Shown here piece after piece: positions 52,101 through 61,668 of a stretch of 64,000 nt of DNA. A model generated the notes under the pieces. That model searched no databases and was not told the DNA's origin. It worked only from the letters and a program-made list of their open reading frames with translations. Source of the DNA: Arcobacter sp. CECT 8986 (lineage in GTDB: Bacteria > Campylobacterota > Campylobacteria > Campylobacterales > Arcobacteraceae); assembly GCF_004116725.1 (NCBI RefSeq), contig NZ_PDKG01000002.1, forward strand, positions 186,001 to 250,000, in the 5' to 3' direction. The position numbers were made by a program, and so were the translations under genes. How positions within the stretch are numbered: position 1 is the first letter of the stretch; every line of letters starts with the position of its first letter.

Positions 52101-52850
52101 TTAAAATGATGCTATTTTTGGAGGAAATTCTTCAAATGATTTAAATATAGCTTTTGTTATCTCTTGTTTGTATTTTATATTTTGCATTGGTGTTGCAAAT
52201 TGGATTAAATCTTTTGCAAACTCTAAAGATTTCTCTTCTTTGTAAACAAAAGCAATTTTCTTACCAAGTTTCTCGCAATTATTAAATATCATTCTTGCAT
52301 AATCATCAATATAAACAAACTCTTTAGAGCTTATTTTTTCACCCCAAGCAAAGAATACGAATTTTCCACTAGGAATTAAGTTTTGTGCATCAAGATACAT
52401 AATATCTCTATCAAACTCTGTATTTTGAGAAGAGTAGTACTTTTCTAAATCTGAGTTAAATTTCATTAATAGTGATGATGCATCAATATTTTTTTCATTT
52501 AAGTTAAATAGATTTCTAATTTGAACAACTTTACCTCTATATTCATCTTGTTTCATTGCATTTTTAAATATAGTTACATAAGTCTCTATTTTTAACTCTA
52601 CAAGTTCTCCAAAATCTTCAAATTCTTGGTCTAATAAGAATTTATTAGAATCAAATCCAAGTGGAGTTACAACTGGATTGTATATAAAAATTGTTCCAAT
52701 TATGTTTTTCTTTTTTAGCTTGTTGTTTTTTATTTTTTCTCTTAACTGTTTTGGTGTGATGATATCTTCATCATCATGGCTAATATATAAATAGCTTTCA
52801 GTTAAAAAAACCTCTTCATACTTAGTTTCAAAAGTACCAAAATATTGCAT
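52101..52850 (-). CDS. Unknown protein paired with a UvrD-like helicase (weakly DUF1643-like)
   Basis: A 249-residue soluble protein. Three blocks vaguely recall DUF1643: GTIFIYNPVVTPLGFDSN, VVQIRNLFNLNEKNI and FVFFAWGEKIS. That is a weak by-eye resemblance. The N-terminal 45 residues look like a strand-rich lead-in (FGTFETKYEEVFLTESYLYIS). It is the first gene of a two-gene unit with the helicase, next to the tRNA cluster. The function is unknown. Confidence 0.6.
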   Translation of the reverse strand: MQYFGTFETKYEEVFLTESYLYISHDDEDIITPKQLREKIKNNKLKKKNIIGTIFIYNPVVTPLGFDSNKFLLDQEFEDFGELVELKIETYVTIFKNAMKQDEYRGKVVQIRNLFNLNEKNIDASSLLMKFNSDLEKYYSSQNTEFDRDIMYLDAQNLIPSGKFVFFAWGEKISSKEFVYIDDYARMIFNNCEKLGKKIAFVYKEEKSLEFAKDLIQFATPMQNIKYKQEITKAIFKSFEEFPPKIASF

Positions 52851-53080
52851 ATTAATCCTCTTATTTTATTAAGTGTAATATTATCTAAACTAAATAGTTA
52901 AAAAGCTTATTCTTTTTTGTTAATAATTTACAAAAAATATTAAATTAATCATAAAAATTATTATTAAACTGGGATAATTAAGGCTAATTTTTGATACTAT
53001 TATAATACACTTTATAAATAAAATAGTTATATATAGATAGTTGTAGTTAATTGTTGTGTATAAAAAGAAAGGAGTTTACA

Positions 53081-54142
53081 ATGAGTATCAATATTAAATA
53101 TTATTCTAGTTTAGATACTTTTGTAAAAGATTGTAAAGAAGATAACAACAAATATTTATTATTAGTATCTCAACAATGCAAATTTTATATCTCATTATTG
53201 AGAAATTCAAAAATCCAAGCTTACGGAGCAGTTTTCCCTGAAATCATATTTGAAGGTGAGAGTTATGCAAATGGCTTATTAGCTTACAAATTAGATAAAG
53301 ATGAAAATATCTTTATTCAAAAAGATATATCTAATCTTACTTTGACTCAAAATGATTTTGAAGGAGTAAAATCTGTTATTACTTTTGTTGATGCGTTAAG
53401 TTCTCATAAGCATACTTATTTAGATAATCTGTTTGAGTTATTGCCTGTTGATACTCAAGTTATGGGTGGAGGTTCTGGTGAACTTCCATACAATAGAAAA
53501 GAAGTAATATTTTCAAATGAAGGTATTTTTAAAGATGCTGCAATAATTTTATGTAAAAAGCAAAATCTTAAAGTTGGTATTGAACATGGATGGAAAGTAC
53601 TAAAAGATGGACTTATTGCAACAATGAGCAAAGAAAATAGTTTAACTCAGATTGATTATGAAAATGCTTTAAATGTATATAAAGATATAATAAAAGAGGA
53701 TTTAAAAGAGGATGTGACTAATATATCTTCACACTTATTAAAATACCCAATTGGTTTAGTTAAATATGGAAATAAAGTACGTGTTAGAGAAGTTATAAGT
53801 GTTGATGAAAAAAATGGTTTTAAACTTGGATTACCAATTCCTCAAAACTCTGTAATTTGTGTACTAAAAGGAAAAAAAGACAATCTAATAAAAGCTGCTT
53901 ATAATGCAACAAAAAAAGCAGTTGATGGGTGTAATAATAACCAAAATTTAGTATTTTTATTTGAGTGCATAAATAGAAGATTATTTCTAAAAGATAAGTA
54001 TAATAGTGAATTAGAAATAATAAGAAGAACGATAGACAATAGACCTTTAATAGGTGCATTAACTTTAGGTGAAATATTAAAAGAAGATAATATTAGTCTA
54101 AATTTTTATAATAAAACTTGTATAGCAGGTGCAGTATGTTAG
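53081..54142 (+). CDS. FIST-domain sensor protein
   Basis: A 353-residue soluble protein with FIST_N (about 30-190; QVMGGGSGELPY and GIEHGWKVL) and FIST_C (about 200-340; HLLKYPIGLVKYG, VFLFECINRRLFL, GALTLGEI) domains, thought to bind small ligands such as amino acids and to act with kinases. ATG 53081 follows AAAGGAG; an upstream TTG frame extension has no ribosome site. Its stop overlaps the next kinase gene, so both act together. It ends in an unusual Cys-containing tail (KTCIAGAVC). Confidence 0.87.
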   Translation: MSINIKYYSSLDTFVKDCKEDNNKYLLLVSQQCKFYISLLRNSKIQAYGAVFPEIIFEGESYANGLLAYKLDKDENIFIQKDISNLTLTQNDFEGVKSVITFVDALSSHKHTYLDNLFELLPVDTQVMGGGSGELPYNRKEVIFSNEGIFKDAAIILCKKQNLKVGIEHGWKVLKDGLIATMSKENSLTQIDYENALNVYKDIIKEDLKEDVTNISSHLLKYPIGLVKYGNKVRVREVISVDEKNGFKLGLPIPQNSVICVLKGKKDNLIKAAYNATKKAVDGCNNNQNLVFLFECINRRLFLKDKYNSELEIIRRTIDNRPLIGALTLGEILKEDNISLNFYNKTCIAGAVC

Positions 54143-55782
54143 TAGAACAATTAGCTTTAACTTATAAATGTCACAGTGCAATTGGAAATAGTTTAGATTT
54201 AAAAGAGATGTTAAAAGAGGTTTTAAAGACTTTTTTAAATGAAACTTTTGCTTTATATGGAAGCTTTTATTTGTATGATGAAAATAAAAAGATTTTAAAT
54301 AAAGTAATTAGTATAGGAAAAGTAAAAGACTTTGATATAGAAGAGTATAGTGATGTTTATGATAGTTTTAATATCTTAGATAATAGAAAAGATAGAACTC
54401 AAAGGGTTTTAATACTTCCTTTAGATAGAGGCTTGATGTTTTTTGTTTATAGTAAAAAAAGTATGAATATGAGTTTTTTGGGTTCTATGTTTCAAGGCTT
54501 AGCACATAAACTAAATATTAGTATTGATTCATGTCTAAATGTAAAGATTATGAAAAAAAGAAATGAGAAGTTAAAAGCTCTTGCTATTGAACTTGAAAGA
54601 CAAAGAAAAGAACTAGTAGAAGCAAATAAATATAAAAATGACTTCTTAGCAAATATGAGTCACGAACTAAAAACTCCACTAAATTCTATTATTGTAATCT
54701 CATCTGTAATGAAAAAAAACAAAAAAGGTAAACTTGATGATGAGCAAGTAAAAAATATGAACATAATAAACAATTGTGGAAATGATTTACTTGTTTTGAT
54801 AAATGATATTTTAGATATTTCTAAAATTGAAGCTGGGGAATTATCTTTAAATCTAAAAAGATTAAATGTTGAAGAGATTATAGATATTTTATATGATTCG
54901 ATGAAGCCTTTAGCCGATGATAAAAATATCAATTTTATTAAAAATTTCAATATCGATAATTATGAGATATTAAGTGATGAATCAAGAATAAAACAGATTG
55001 TAAAAAATCTACTTAGTAATGCTTTTAAATTTACAGAAGATGGAAAAGTTGAGATAAAAGTAGAAGAGAGCAAAGAAGATATCTTTATATCTGTAATAGA
55101 TGAAGGTATTGGAATAGGTGAGGATAAATTAAAAAATATTTTTGATAGATTTAAGCAAGCTGATGGAAGTACTACTAGAAAATATGGTGGAACTGGATTG
55201 GGGCTTGCAATTTCTAAAGAGTTGTCACATCTTTTAGGTGGAGATATCTCAGTAACTAGTAAAGTTGGTAAAGGAAGTACATTTAAAGTTACTTTACCTA
55301 AAAAAGTTGTAATCAAAAATGTTTCAGATGATAAAGTTGATATTTCAAGTGGAAATGATTCAAAAGTAAAAACAGATGAAATTGTATTTTTTGATATGGA
55401 TGATAGTGATAAAATGGTTGAAGAAGAACAATCAAATTTTGAAAACTTACTAATAGTAAAAGGCGACCACGCAACGCTATTTTCTGTTATTGTTGCATTT
55501 AAAAAAGATGGTGTTGTAGTTGAACATAGTAATTCCATAGAAAGTGCACAAAAAATGCTTCAAAATAATACTTTTGATGCAGTGATATTTGATGAAGAAA
55601 ATTGCAAAGGTATTGATATAGAAGGTTTTATCAAAACTGCAAATGAAAATAATATAGTATTAGTTTCTATTTCAAATGAGTGTATTATTGCTTCAGATAT
55701 TTGTATTAAACGAGAAGAAGTTGATAATACTTTAGTAAAAAAAGTTACAAATTTAGTAAGAGAAAAAAAGAAAAATAGCTAA
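54136..55782 (+). CDS. Cytoplasmic hybrid-like histidine kinase coupled to the FIST protein
   Basis: A 548-residue soluble kinase: a GAF-like domain (about 10-135), a coiled coil, HisKA with His176 (FLANMSHELKTPLN), HATPase (LLSNAFKFTEDG, DEGIGIGEDKL, GGTGLGLAISKEL), and a C-terminal receiver-like domain (about 435-545). In that receiver the acidic pair is lost (LLIVKGDHA) although an Asp in AVIFDEEN and Lys in CIKREE remain. It overlaps the FIST gene by seven bases, so FIST is its likely input. Confidence 0.87.
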   Translation: MLVEQLALTYKCHSAIGNSLDLKEMLKEVLKTFLNETFALYGSFYLYDENKKILNKVISIGKVKDFDIEEYSDVYDSFNILDNRKDRTQRVLILPLDRGLMFFVYSKKSMNMSFLGSMFQGLAHKLNISIDSCLNVKIMKKRNEKLKALAIELERQRKELVEANKYKNDFLANMSHELKTPLNSIIVISSVMKKNKKGKLDDEQVKNMNIINNCGNDLLVLINDILDISKIEAGELSLNLKRLNVEEIIDILYDSMKPLADDKNINFIKNFNIDNYEILSDESRIKQIVKNLLSNAFKFTEDGKVEIKVEESKEDIFISVIDEGIGIGEDKLKNIFDRFKQADGSTTRKYGGTGLGLAISKELSHLLGGDISVTSKVGKGSTFKVTLPKKVVIKNVSDDKVDISSGNDSKVKTDEIVFFDMDDSDKMVEEEQSNFENLLIVKGDHATLFSVIVAFKKDGVVVEHSNSIESAQKMLQNNTFDAVIFDEENCKGIDIEGFIKTANENNIVLVSISNECIIASDICIKREEVDNTLVKKVTNLVREKKKNS

Positions 55783-55799
55783 AAAAAGATGAGGTTTTT

Positions 55800-57680
55800 A
55801 TGAACTCGCTGACAAGTTTTTTGGGAATATTATTATTTAAAAAAATATTTTTTATATATATTATTTTTGCTTTTATTATCACAGGTTTAGAGATAAACTC
55901 AAAATATAATTTGACAAAAGATAATCTAATTAGAGAGTTTTCAATAATTGAAAAGACTTCTTCAAAAGAGCTATCAAGAGGTGTTTTTAATTTTGATAGA
56001 ACAAGAGTATCGAATATTGTAAATGAAATAGTAAATACAAATAATATAGTTGGAGTATCTATAAAACTTTTAGATAATGAAGTTGTATATCAAAAAGGAT
56101 TATTATCAACAAAAGAAAAATCTTTTAAATCTTCATCTTTTGATGTGAAAAATAAAGTATTGTATGATGATGAATTGAACTCATATAACTATTTTTTGCA
56201 ATCAAATAGTAAAAAAATTGCCAAAGTATCTTTATACTATGAAAAAAATATTGTTTTTAATCTTATCAAAAATGATTTAATAATAATAGGTGTTGCAACA
56301 CTTGCAAAATTTATTGTGTTATTTTTCTTATTTATATATTTTATTTATCATATTATTACTTCACCTTTGAAAAAAATAATTGAAGCAACAAGACAGATGG
56401 ATAACAAAAACAAGGCTTATGTTAATTTAGACAATACAAAAGATTATACAGAACTAAATGAATTAGCCGATAGTTTTAACTATATGTCAAAAAGAATATT
56501 TGAAGAGTTTACTAAAGTTAGTAAACTAAATGCAAAACTAAAAAAACAAAAAACTGATTTAGTAGAAGCAAATGAATACAAAAACTTTTTTTTAGCAAAT
56601 ATTAGTCATGAATTAAAAACACCACTTAATCCAATAGTTTTGATATCTTCTGTGATGTTAAAAAACAAAAACTCAGAATTTAGTGATAAAACAATTGAAG
56701 ATTTAAAAATTATAAATAAATCATCAAAAGAGTTAAAAATACTTATTGATGATATTTTGGATTTAACTAAAATTGAAGCTGGAGATATTACTTTAAATTA
56801 TGAGAATGTAAATATAAAAGAACTTTTTATCTCTTTAACTAATATTTTTAAACAATCAGCACAAAAAAAGAGTTTGGATTATGAAATAAGTCTAAACCTA
56901 AAAGATGATTATCAGATTTTAGATGCACGACGATTTAATCAAATATGTAGAAACTTGATAAATAATGCAATCAAATTCACAAATGAAGGCTTTGTTAAAG
57001 TAGAACTAATCGAAACACAAACACAATTAAAAGTAAATGTTATTGATTCTGGAATAGGAATAAAAAAAGAAAATATTAAAAAGATATTTACAAGTTTTAA
57101 ACAACTAGATGCCTCAACAACTAGAAAATATGGTGGAACAGGATTAGGTCTTGCAATCTCTAAAGAATTAGCAAAATTACATGATGGTGATATTTTAGTA
57201 GAGAGTGTGGAAAATGAGGGAAGTTGCTTTAGTTTTATTTTTGATAAAAAAGATAAAAGCAATATTAGTTGTGTATTAAAAAAGCAAAAAAAAGATGATG
57301 TCAAAAATAAAGAAAATTTACAGATAAATAGTTCAGATAAAAAGGAAAATTATTGTAATATAAATACTATTATTATAAATAATGACCCATTGCTATTTTT
57401 TAAATTAGGTGTATTTCTAAAAAAAGATGAAGAGATAAAGTTAACTCAACTTGATACTTTGATAAAAGCAGAAGAGTTGATAAAAAAAGATACTTCAAGT
57501 AAATATATTTTGATTATAGAAGTAATGCCACAAAATAAAGAGTATTTAGAAAAGTTAAAATCTAATTATAGTATTAGCTTAATAGGAATAGGGCAAAGTA
57601 GTGATGATGTTTATGATTATATTATGAATAAACCAATTGAAAATGAGAATTTATTAACATTTATAAAAAAGAATTCATAA
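55800..57680 (+). CDS. Membrane hybrid-like histidine kinase with an Asp-to-Glu receiver
   Basis: A 626-residue kinase with two membrane helices (about 12-30 and 160-185) around a periplasmic domain, a HAMP-like linker, HisKA with His270 (FLANISHELKTPLN), HATPase (LINNAIKFTNEG, GGTGLGLAISKEL), and a C-terminal receiver-like domain. There the expected phospho-Asp is Glu574 (ILIIEVMPQNKEY), the acidic pair is NND, and Lys is kept (MNKPIE). Residues around the His match the previous kinase, indicating a paralogue. It starts 17 bases after that gene. Confidence 0.87.
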   Translation: MNSLTSFLGILLFKKIFFIYIIFAFIITGLEINSKYNLTKDNLIREFSIIEKTSSKELSRGVFNFDRTRVSNIVNEIVNTNNIVGVSIKLLDNEVVYQKGLLSTKEKSFKSSSFDVKNKVLYDDELNSYNYFLQSNSKKIAKVSLYYEKNIVFNLIKNDLIIIGVATLAKFIVLFFLFIYFIYHIITSPLKKIIEATRQMDNKNKAYVNLDNTKDYTELNELADSFNYMSKRIFEEFTKVSKLNAKLKKQKTDLVEANEYKNFFLANISHELKTPLNPIVLISSVMLKNKNSEFSDKTIEDLKIINKSSKELKILIDDILDLTKIEAGDITLNYENVNIKELFISLTNIFKQSAQKKSLDYEISLNLKDDYQILDARRFNQICRNLINNAIKFTNEGFVKVELIETQTQLKVNVIDSGIGIKKENIKKIFTSFKQLDASTTRKYGGTGLGLAISKELAKLHDGDILVESVENEGSCFSFIFDKKDKSNISCVLKKQKKDDVKNKENLQINSSDKKENYCNINTIIINNDPLLFFKLGVFLKKDEEIKLTQLDTLIKAEELIKKDTSSKYILIIEVMPQNKEYLEKLKSNYSISLIGIGQSSDDVYDYIMNKPIENENLLTFIKKNS

Positions 57681-57766
57681 AGTAAATTATTAATTTGAAT
57701 TTTTTAAATAACTAAAATGATATTTAAAGTTAAATAAACAATATATATCATCTAAAAGGATTGAAC

Positions 57767-58888
57767 ATGGAAAAATTTAGTATATTATTAGTAGATGATG
57801 TAGCCGAGAATATACACTCTTTAAAAATGATGATAGAAGATAGTTTTGATGTTAGAATTTTTAGTGCCTTAAGTGCTCAAGAGGGTATGGAAATTTTAAT
57901 GAAAAATGAAATAAATCTTATTCTTACTGATGTTCAGATGCCAGAAATTGATGGTTTTGAGTTTGCTGAATATTTAAAAGGTATAGAAAAAACCAAAAAT
58001 ATTCCTTTGATTTTTATTACTGGTATTTATGATAAAGATGAGTATAAAAGAAAAGGTTATGATATTGGGGCAATTGAATATATTACAAAACCAATTGATG
58101 ATGTATTACTTGATGCAAAACTAAAAGTTTATATTGATATATTTGAAAGAAGTAAAGAAAGACAAGATGAAATAGAACAAAAAAATGAGATTTTAATTCA
58201 TCAAGCAAAAATGGCAACAATGGGTGAGATGATTGGTGTAATCGCTCATCAATTAAAACAACCACTAAATATCTTATCTTTATACTGTAATGATGTAAAA
58301 GATACATATAAACTTGGGGAAATTGATGATGCTTTTATAGATGATTTCTCAAAAAATACAAAAGAGAATATTGAGTTTATGAGTAAGACAATTGATGGCT
58401 TTAGAGATTTTTTCAATCCTAAAAAATCTAAGAAAATCTTTCAAATAAAAAAAGTTATTGATAACTCAGTAAAACTTTTACATAAGCAATTAGAATCAAA
58501 TAAAGTTGAGTTAACAATAGATGTAAATGATGAGCAAGTTTATGGAGTTGATTCTGAGTTAGAACAAGTTGTTTTAAATCTTATCACAAATGCACAAGAT
58601 GCATTTATTGAAAGAAAAGTAGAAGATAGAAAGATAAACATAAGTTCAGGTTCTCATAAAAACTATACTATTTTAGTTGTTGAAGATAGTGCAGGGGGAA
58701 TTAAAGAAGATAACTTAGATAAAATCTTTGACCCTTATTTTACTACAAAAGAGACAGGAACAGGAACAGGTCTTTATATGGTAAAACTAGTTGTAAGAAC
58801 TAGTTTTGGAGGAGAATTGAAACTTGAAAATAGTTCTATTGGGGCAAAATTTATACTAATTTTACCTAACCAATCACTAACTAAGTAG
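57767..58888 (+). CDS. Receiver-histidine kinase
   Basis: A 373-residue cytoplasmic protein. The N-terminal receiver is intact (LLVDDVAENIH, phospho-Asp in ILTDVQMPEIDG, TKPID), then a coiled coil, HisKA of the HQLKQPLN type (VIAHQLKQPLNIL) and HATPase (LNLITNAQDAF, TGTGTGLYMVKL). ATG 57767 has AAAGG at proper spacing; a TTG two codons earlier is less likely. It could be the phosphotransfer hub for the two upstream kinases. Its 3' end overlaps the convergent gene by 12 bases. Confidence 0.87.
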   Translation: MEKFSILLVDDVAENIHSLKMMIEDSFDVRIFSALSAQEGMEILMKNEINLILTDVQMPEIDGFEFAEYLKGIEKTKNIPLIFITGIYDKDEYKRKGYDIGAIEYITKPIDDVLLDAKLKVYIDIFERSKERQDEIEQKNEILIHQAKMATMGEMIGVIAHQLKQPLNILSLYCNDVKDTYKLGEIDDAFIDDFSKNTKENIEFMSKTIDGFRDFFNPKKSKKIFQIKKVIDNSVKLLHKQLESNKVELTIDVNDEQVYGVDSELEQVVLNLITNAQDAFIERKVEDRKINISSGSHKNYTILVVEDSAGGIKEDNLDKIFDPYFTTKETGTGTGLYMVKLVVRTSFGGELKLENSSIGAKFILILPNQSLTK

Positions 58889-60139
58889 GGCTTTTGGGTC
58901 AAACTCTCTTAGTTGAGATTCTCTATGTTTTATCACATCATTTAAATCTTCAATTCTTTTATTTTTAACTTCAATTGTTTCTTGTTTTTTCTCAATATCT
59001 ACTTTTTTAGAAAGAATATCTTCTTCTAAATGGTGTATTTTTTCCAAAAGAAGTTCTTTTTCTTTTTTTGTTTTATTCATAGCTTCTTTATAATCTTCAA
59101 TCTGTTTATTTTTGATTTTTAAGATGCCTTCTTGTTTTTCGTCAAGATTTAATTTTTCATTTTCATAATGTTTTATTTGTTGAAGTTTAGCTTGATTTCT
59201 TTTCTTTTCAAGTTCTAACTCATTTTTCAACATTGGAAGTATGTTTTCATATTTAGAAAGTTTTAGTCTTGTCTCTTCTAACTCTTTTTTAGTTTTTGCA
59301 AGAAGTTCTTTATGCTCTTGAATATTTTTAATAACTTTCTTTTTAAACTCTCTTTTTTCAATATTTTCATCAGTTGATAAAAATCCAATATTAATAAATA
59401 AGTTTTGTTCGTTTTCTATAATTTCAAAGATATTATTATTTGTATAAAAAGGTTCATTTTTACTATTTGAAAATTTTAATTCTCCTTTGAACTCTTTTTT
59501 CTCACTTATTGATTTAAATATATTTTCAATCATCTCTTTTGAAATATCTTTATGAATTAAATCTTTTATATTTGTATTTAATATCTCTTCTTCTTGTTTA
59601 TCTAATGCCTCAATCATTGCAGAGTTTACAAACTTGATATTACCTTCTGCATCAAATTTTGATACAACTGCTATATTATCAATAGCTTTTAAATATTGTT
59701 CTAACTCTTGATTTTTTAGAGTTAGCATTCTTTCATAATATTTTTTTTGACAAACCTCTTGAGATTTTAAAATCACATCTTCTGTATCAATAGGTTTTAA
59801 AATATAGTGATTAGCTTTTAATTCAATTGCTCTTAATAAGTTTTCAGATTCAGATCTTGCAGTTGTAAAGATAAAAGGAACTTCCTCATCAAGCTCTCTT
59901 ATTTGTTCTAACATCTCAATACCACTCATCTTTGGCATGTTGATATCACTTAAAACTAAATCTACTGGAGTCTTTGCCAAGTGTAGTTTTTGAAATTGTA
60001 AATAACCTTCCATTCCATTTGGTGCAAGATAAACCGTTTTAAAAAGTCTAGTTAAAGTTTTAGCTAGTTTTTCCCTTGCTAAGTCTTCATCTTCAACGTA
60101 TAAAATTGTCAATTTTTTCAAAAACTCTTTATTTATCAT
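58877..60139 (-). CDS. Receiver-PAS-coiled-coil protein
   Basis: A 420-residue cytoplasmic protein with no enzymatic output. The receiver (1-125) keeps ILYVEDED, LVLSDINMPKMSG and LKPID. A PAS domain (about 150-265) has AVVSKFDAEGNIKFVNSAMIEAL. A long coiled coil (270-415) is rich in Glu, Lys and Leu. The output is probably protein-protein contact, such as clustering of the signalling proteins. It is convergent with the receiver-kinase. Confidence 0.85.
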   Translation of the reverse strand: MINKEFLKKLTILYVEDEDLAREKLAKTLTRLFKTVYLAPNGMEGYLQFQKLHLAKTPVDLVLSDINMPKMSGIEMLEQIRELDEEVPFIFTTARSESENLLRAIELKANHYILKPIDTEDVILKSQEVCQKKYYERMLTLKNQELEQYLKAIDNIAVVSKFDAEGNIKFVNSAMIEALDKQEEEILNTNIKDLIHKDISKEMIENIFKSISEKKEFKGELKFSNSKNEPFYTNNNIFEIIENEQNLFINIGFLSTDENIEKREFKKKVIKNIQEHKELLAKTKKELEETRLKLSKYENILPMLKNELELEKKRNQAKLQQIKHYENEKLNLDEKQEGILKIKNKQIEDYKEAMNKTKKEKELLLEKIHHLEEDILSKKVDIEKKQETIEVKNKRIEDLNDVIKHRESQLREFDPKALLS

Positions 60140-60180
60140 ATGAACTCTTTTTATTAATGTACTAAAATTTTATCATAAAA

Positions 60181-60810
60181 CTACAAAAGTTCTTTTAAAT
60201 CTTCAAATTTATTTATAAAATGTTTTGCTTTGTCAAAATTGTGAGATTTTGTAAACTCATTTTTTACAATAATACAATCAATATTAGCTCTAAATGCAGA
60301 ATCTAAACCTCTTTGACTATCTTCAACTACAACTGCTTCACTAGGTTTTGCATTGAATTTTTTTAGTCCAGCTAAGTATGGGTCTGGATATGGTTTCGCT
60401 CTTTCATAATCTTCAACACACAATACAAACTCCATAAAATCAACTATTCCTCTATTTTTATGGATTAACTCAAAATCAACTCTTCGTGCAGTTGTTATTA
60501 TTCCCATCTTATATTTTTTACTTAACTCTTTTAGTGTATTTTTGACACCGTTTATTTCAATGTCTTTTGTTTGTAAAAAGTGTTGATATAGTTCATCTCT
60601 TTTCTCTCTTAACTTATCAACTTCTTCTATACTATAACCTTTATTTAAAGCAAGTTCCCAAGCTGTTCCACCTCTTATCATAATCTTTTGATAAACATCA
60701 AATTCTAAATCTATATTTATAGTTTTTAATATGTCTTTATTTGCTTGGTAATACCATAACTCAGTTTCAACTAAAACACCGTCATTATCAAATAGTATAT
60801 ATTTTTTCAT
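60181..60810 (-). CDS. HAD-superfamily phosphatase (beta-phosphoglucomutase-like)
   Basis: A 209-residue HAD hydrolase: motif I FDNDGVLVETE (Asp nucleophile about residue 8), motif II MGIITTARR (Thr), Lys in YERAKPYPDP and motif IV VVEDSQRGLDSA. The cap domain (about 15-85) is helical, of the C1 type. Substrates in this subfamily are sugar phosphates or phosphoglycolate; the specific one is unknown. Confidence 0.87.
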   Translation of the reverse strand: MKKYILFDNDGVLVETELWYYQANKDILKTINIDLEFDVYQKIMIRGGTAWELALNKGYSIEEVDKLREKRDELYQHFLQTKDIEINGVKNTLKELSKKYKMGIITTARRVDFELIHKNRGIVDFMEFVLCVEDYERAKPYPDPYLAGLKKFNAKPSEAVVVEDSQRGLDSAFRANIDCIIVKNEFTKSHNFDKAKHFINKFEDLKELL

Positions 60811-60858
60811 TATTATTAGCTCTTATTTATTAATTTATTAAGTTAATTTATATCAAGT

Positions 60859-60887
60859 ATTAACTTTACAAATAATTTAAAGTTAAT
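60859..60887. repeat. Inverted repeat ATTAACTTTA-N9-TAAAGTTAAT
   Basis: A perfect 10-bp inverted repeat in the 198-base gap before the HAD gene and after the small Cys-protein gene. Its AACTTTA/TAAAGTT halves also occur in the inverted repeat at 4617-4658. In so AT-rich a gap the likeness may be chance. Confidence 0.4.
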
Positions 60888-61008
60888 TGTATTTATTAGA
60901 ATTAAAAAAATGTTTTATTTTATTTATGATTTTTTTTGCAGCAGAAATTATTTTATAACTATTTCAAGTTATATGTTAAATAGAAAAAATATGTTTTAAA
61001 TAGCTATA

Positions 61009-61356
61009 TTAGAAACAATCTGTTTTGCAAACAATAGGGCTTAGATTTGCTGTATGAATTGTCATGTCTTTTTCCAAAGCTTTTTTCAAAGAGAAGTTTC
61101 CATTTTCTTCTTTATCTATATTTTTAATAAGAGCATTATAAATATCATCATTTATATCTAAAAATGATAATTTATTTGAAACATCAAGTTCACAATTTGT
61201 GATAGTTATGTTCATATTCTTTATTATTTCTTGCATATCTTTAGGGTTCATTCCTATAAGTTTTGCAACTCTAAAAGCTTTCAAACAAGATAATTTTCCA
61301 TCTTCGTCTAAATTTGTCATTAATAATTCAGTTTGAATATTATCTAATCTCTTCAT
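61009..61356 (-). CDS. Paralogue of the small Cys-motif protein of the FdhD operon
   Basis: A 115-residue protein sharing its N-terminal half with 16135-16560: LLMTNLDEDGKLSCLKAFRVAKLIGMNPKDM and ITNCELDV compared with LILTNLDADGKLSCIKAFKVARLIG and ITNCELGV. The C-terminal half is different and ends SPIVCKTDCF. No FDH gene is nearby. It shows the family is not restricted to the fdh operon. The function is unknown. Confidence 0.72.
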   Translation of the reverse strand: MKRLDNIQTELLMTNLDEDGKLSCLKAFRVAKLIGMNPKDMQEIIKNMNITITNCELDVSNKLSFLDINDDIYNALIKNIDKEENGNFSLKKALEKDMTIHTANLSPIVCKTDCF

Positions 61357-61668
61357 TATTTAATCCTTAGTAATTATGAATAATCATTCACCTAATTATA
61401 TACAAAAAAGTATTATTTTTTATATATTTTTATTATTTTTGATAAAAATTATTAAAAATGTTTACTTTCTTAACATTCCTATAATTTTTAAAATTAATAT
61501 TCTTATTTTTGTTAAAATAAAAGGAGAAGAAAAGATTCTTCTCCAAAAAAGACATTTTTTTATTTAACAAGGAGAGAATATACTAAAAAATAATAGTATA
61601 TGTGAGATTTAATTATATAAGTTAATAGTTAATAGAATTATAACGGGATATTAATATTTTATTAATAT
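61357..61668. other. 312-base noncoding gap
   Basis: It contains a terminator for the LOG-family gene (61523-61544), an 8-bp inverted repeat ATATACTA/TAGTATAT (61578-61601), and a GGAGAG run at 61571 with no good start after it. A 63-codon plus-strand frame at 61376 is rich in Ile and Lys and looks random. Confidence 0.55.
61523..61544 (-). terminator. Terminator downstream of the LOG-family gene
   Basis: A perfect 9-bp stem GGAGAAGAA/TTCTTCTCC with AAGA loop; on the minus strand it is followed by TTTTATTTTAAC. It lies about 125 bases past the stop. Confidence 0.7.

Noticed and set aside
61376-61567. 63-codon plus-strand frame in the gap after the small Cys-protein gene
   Set aside because: AT-rich random-looking composition, no ribosome site, and it runs through a terminator.
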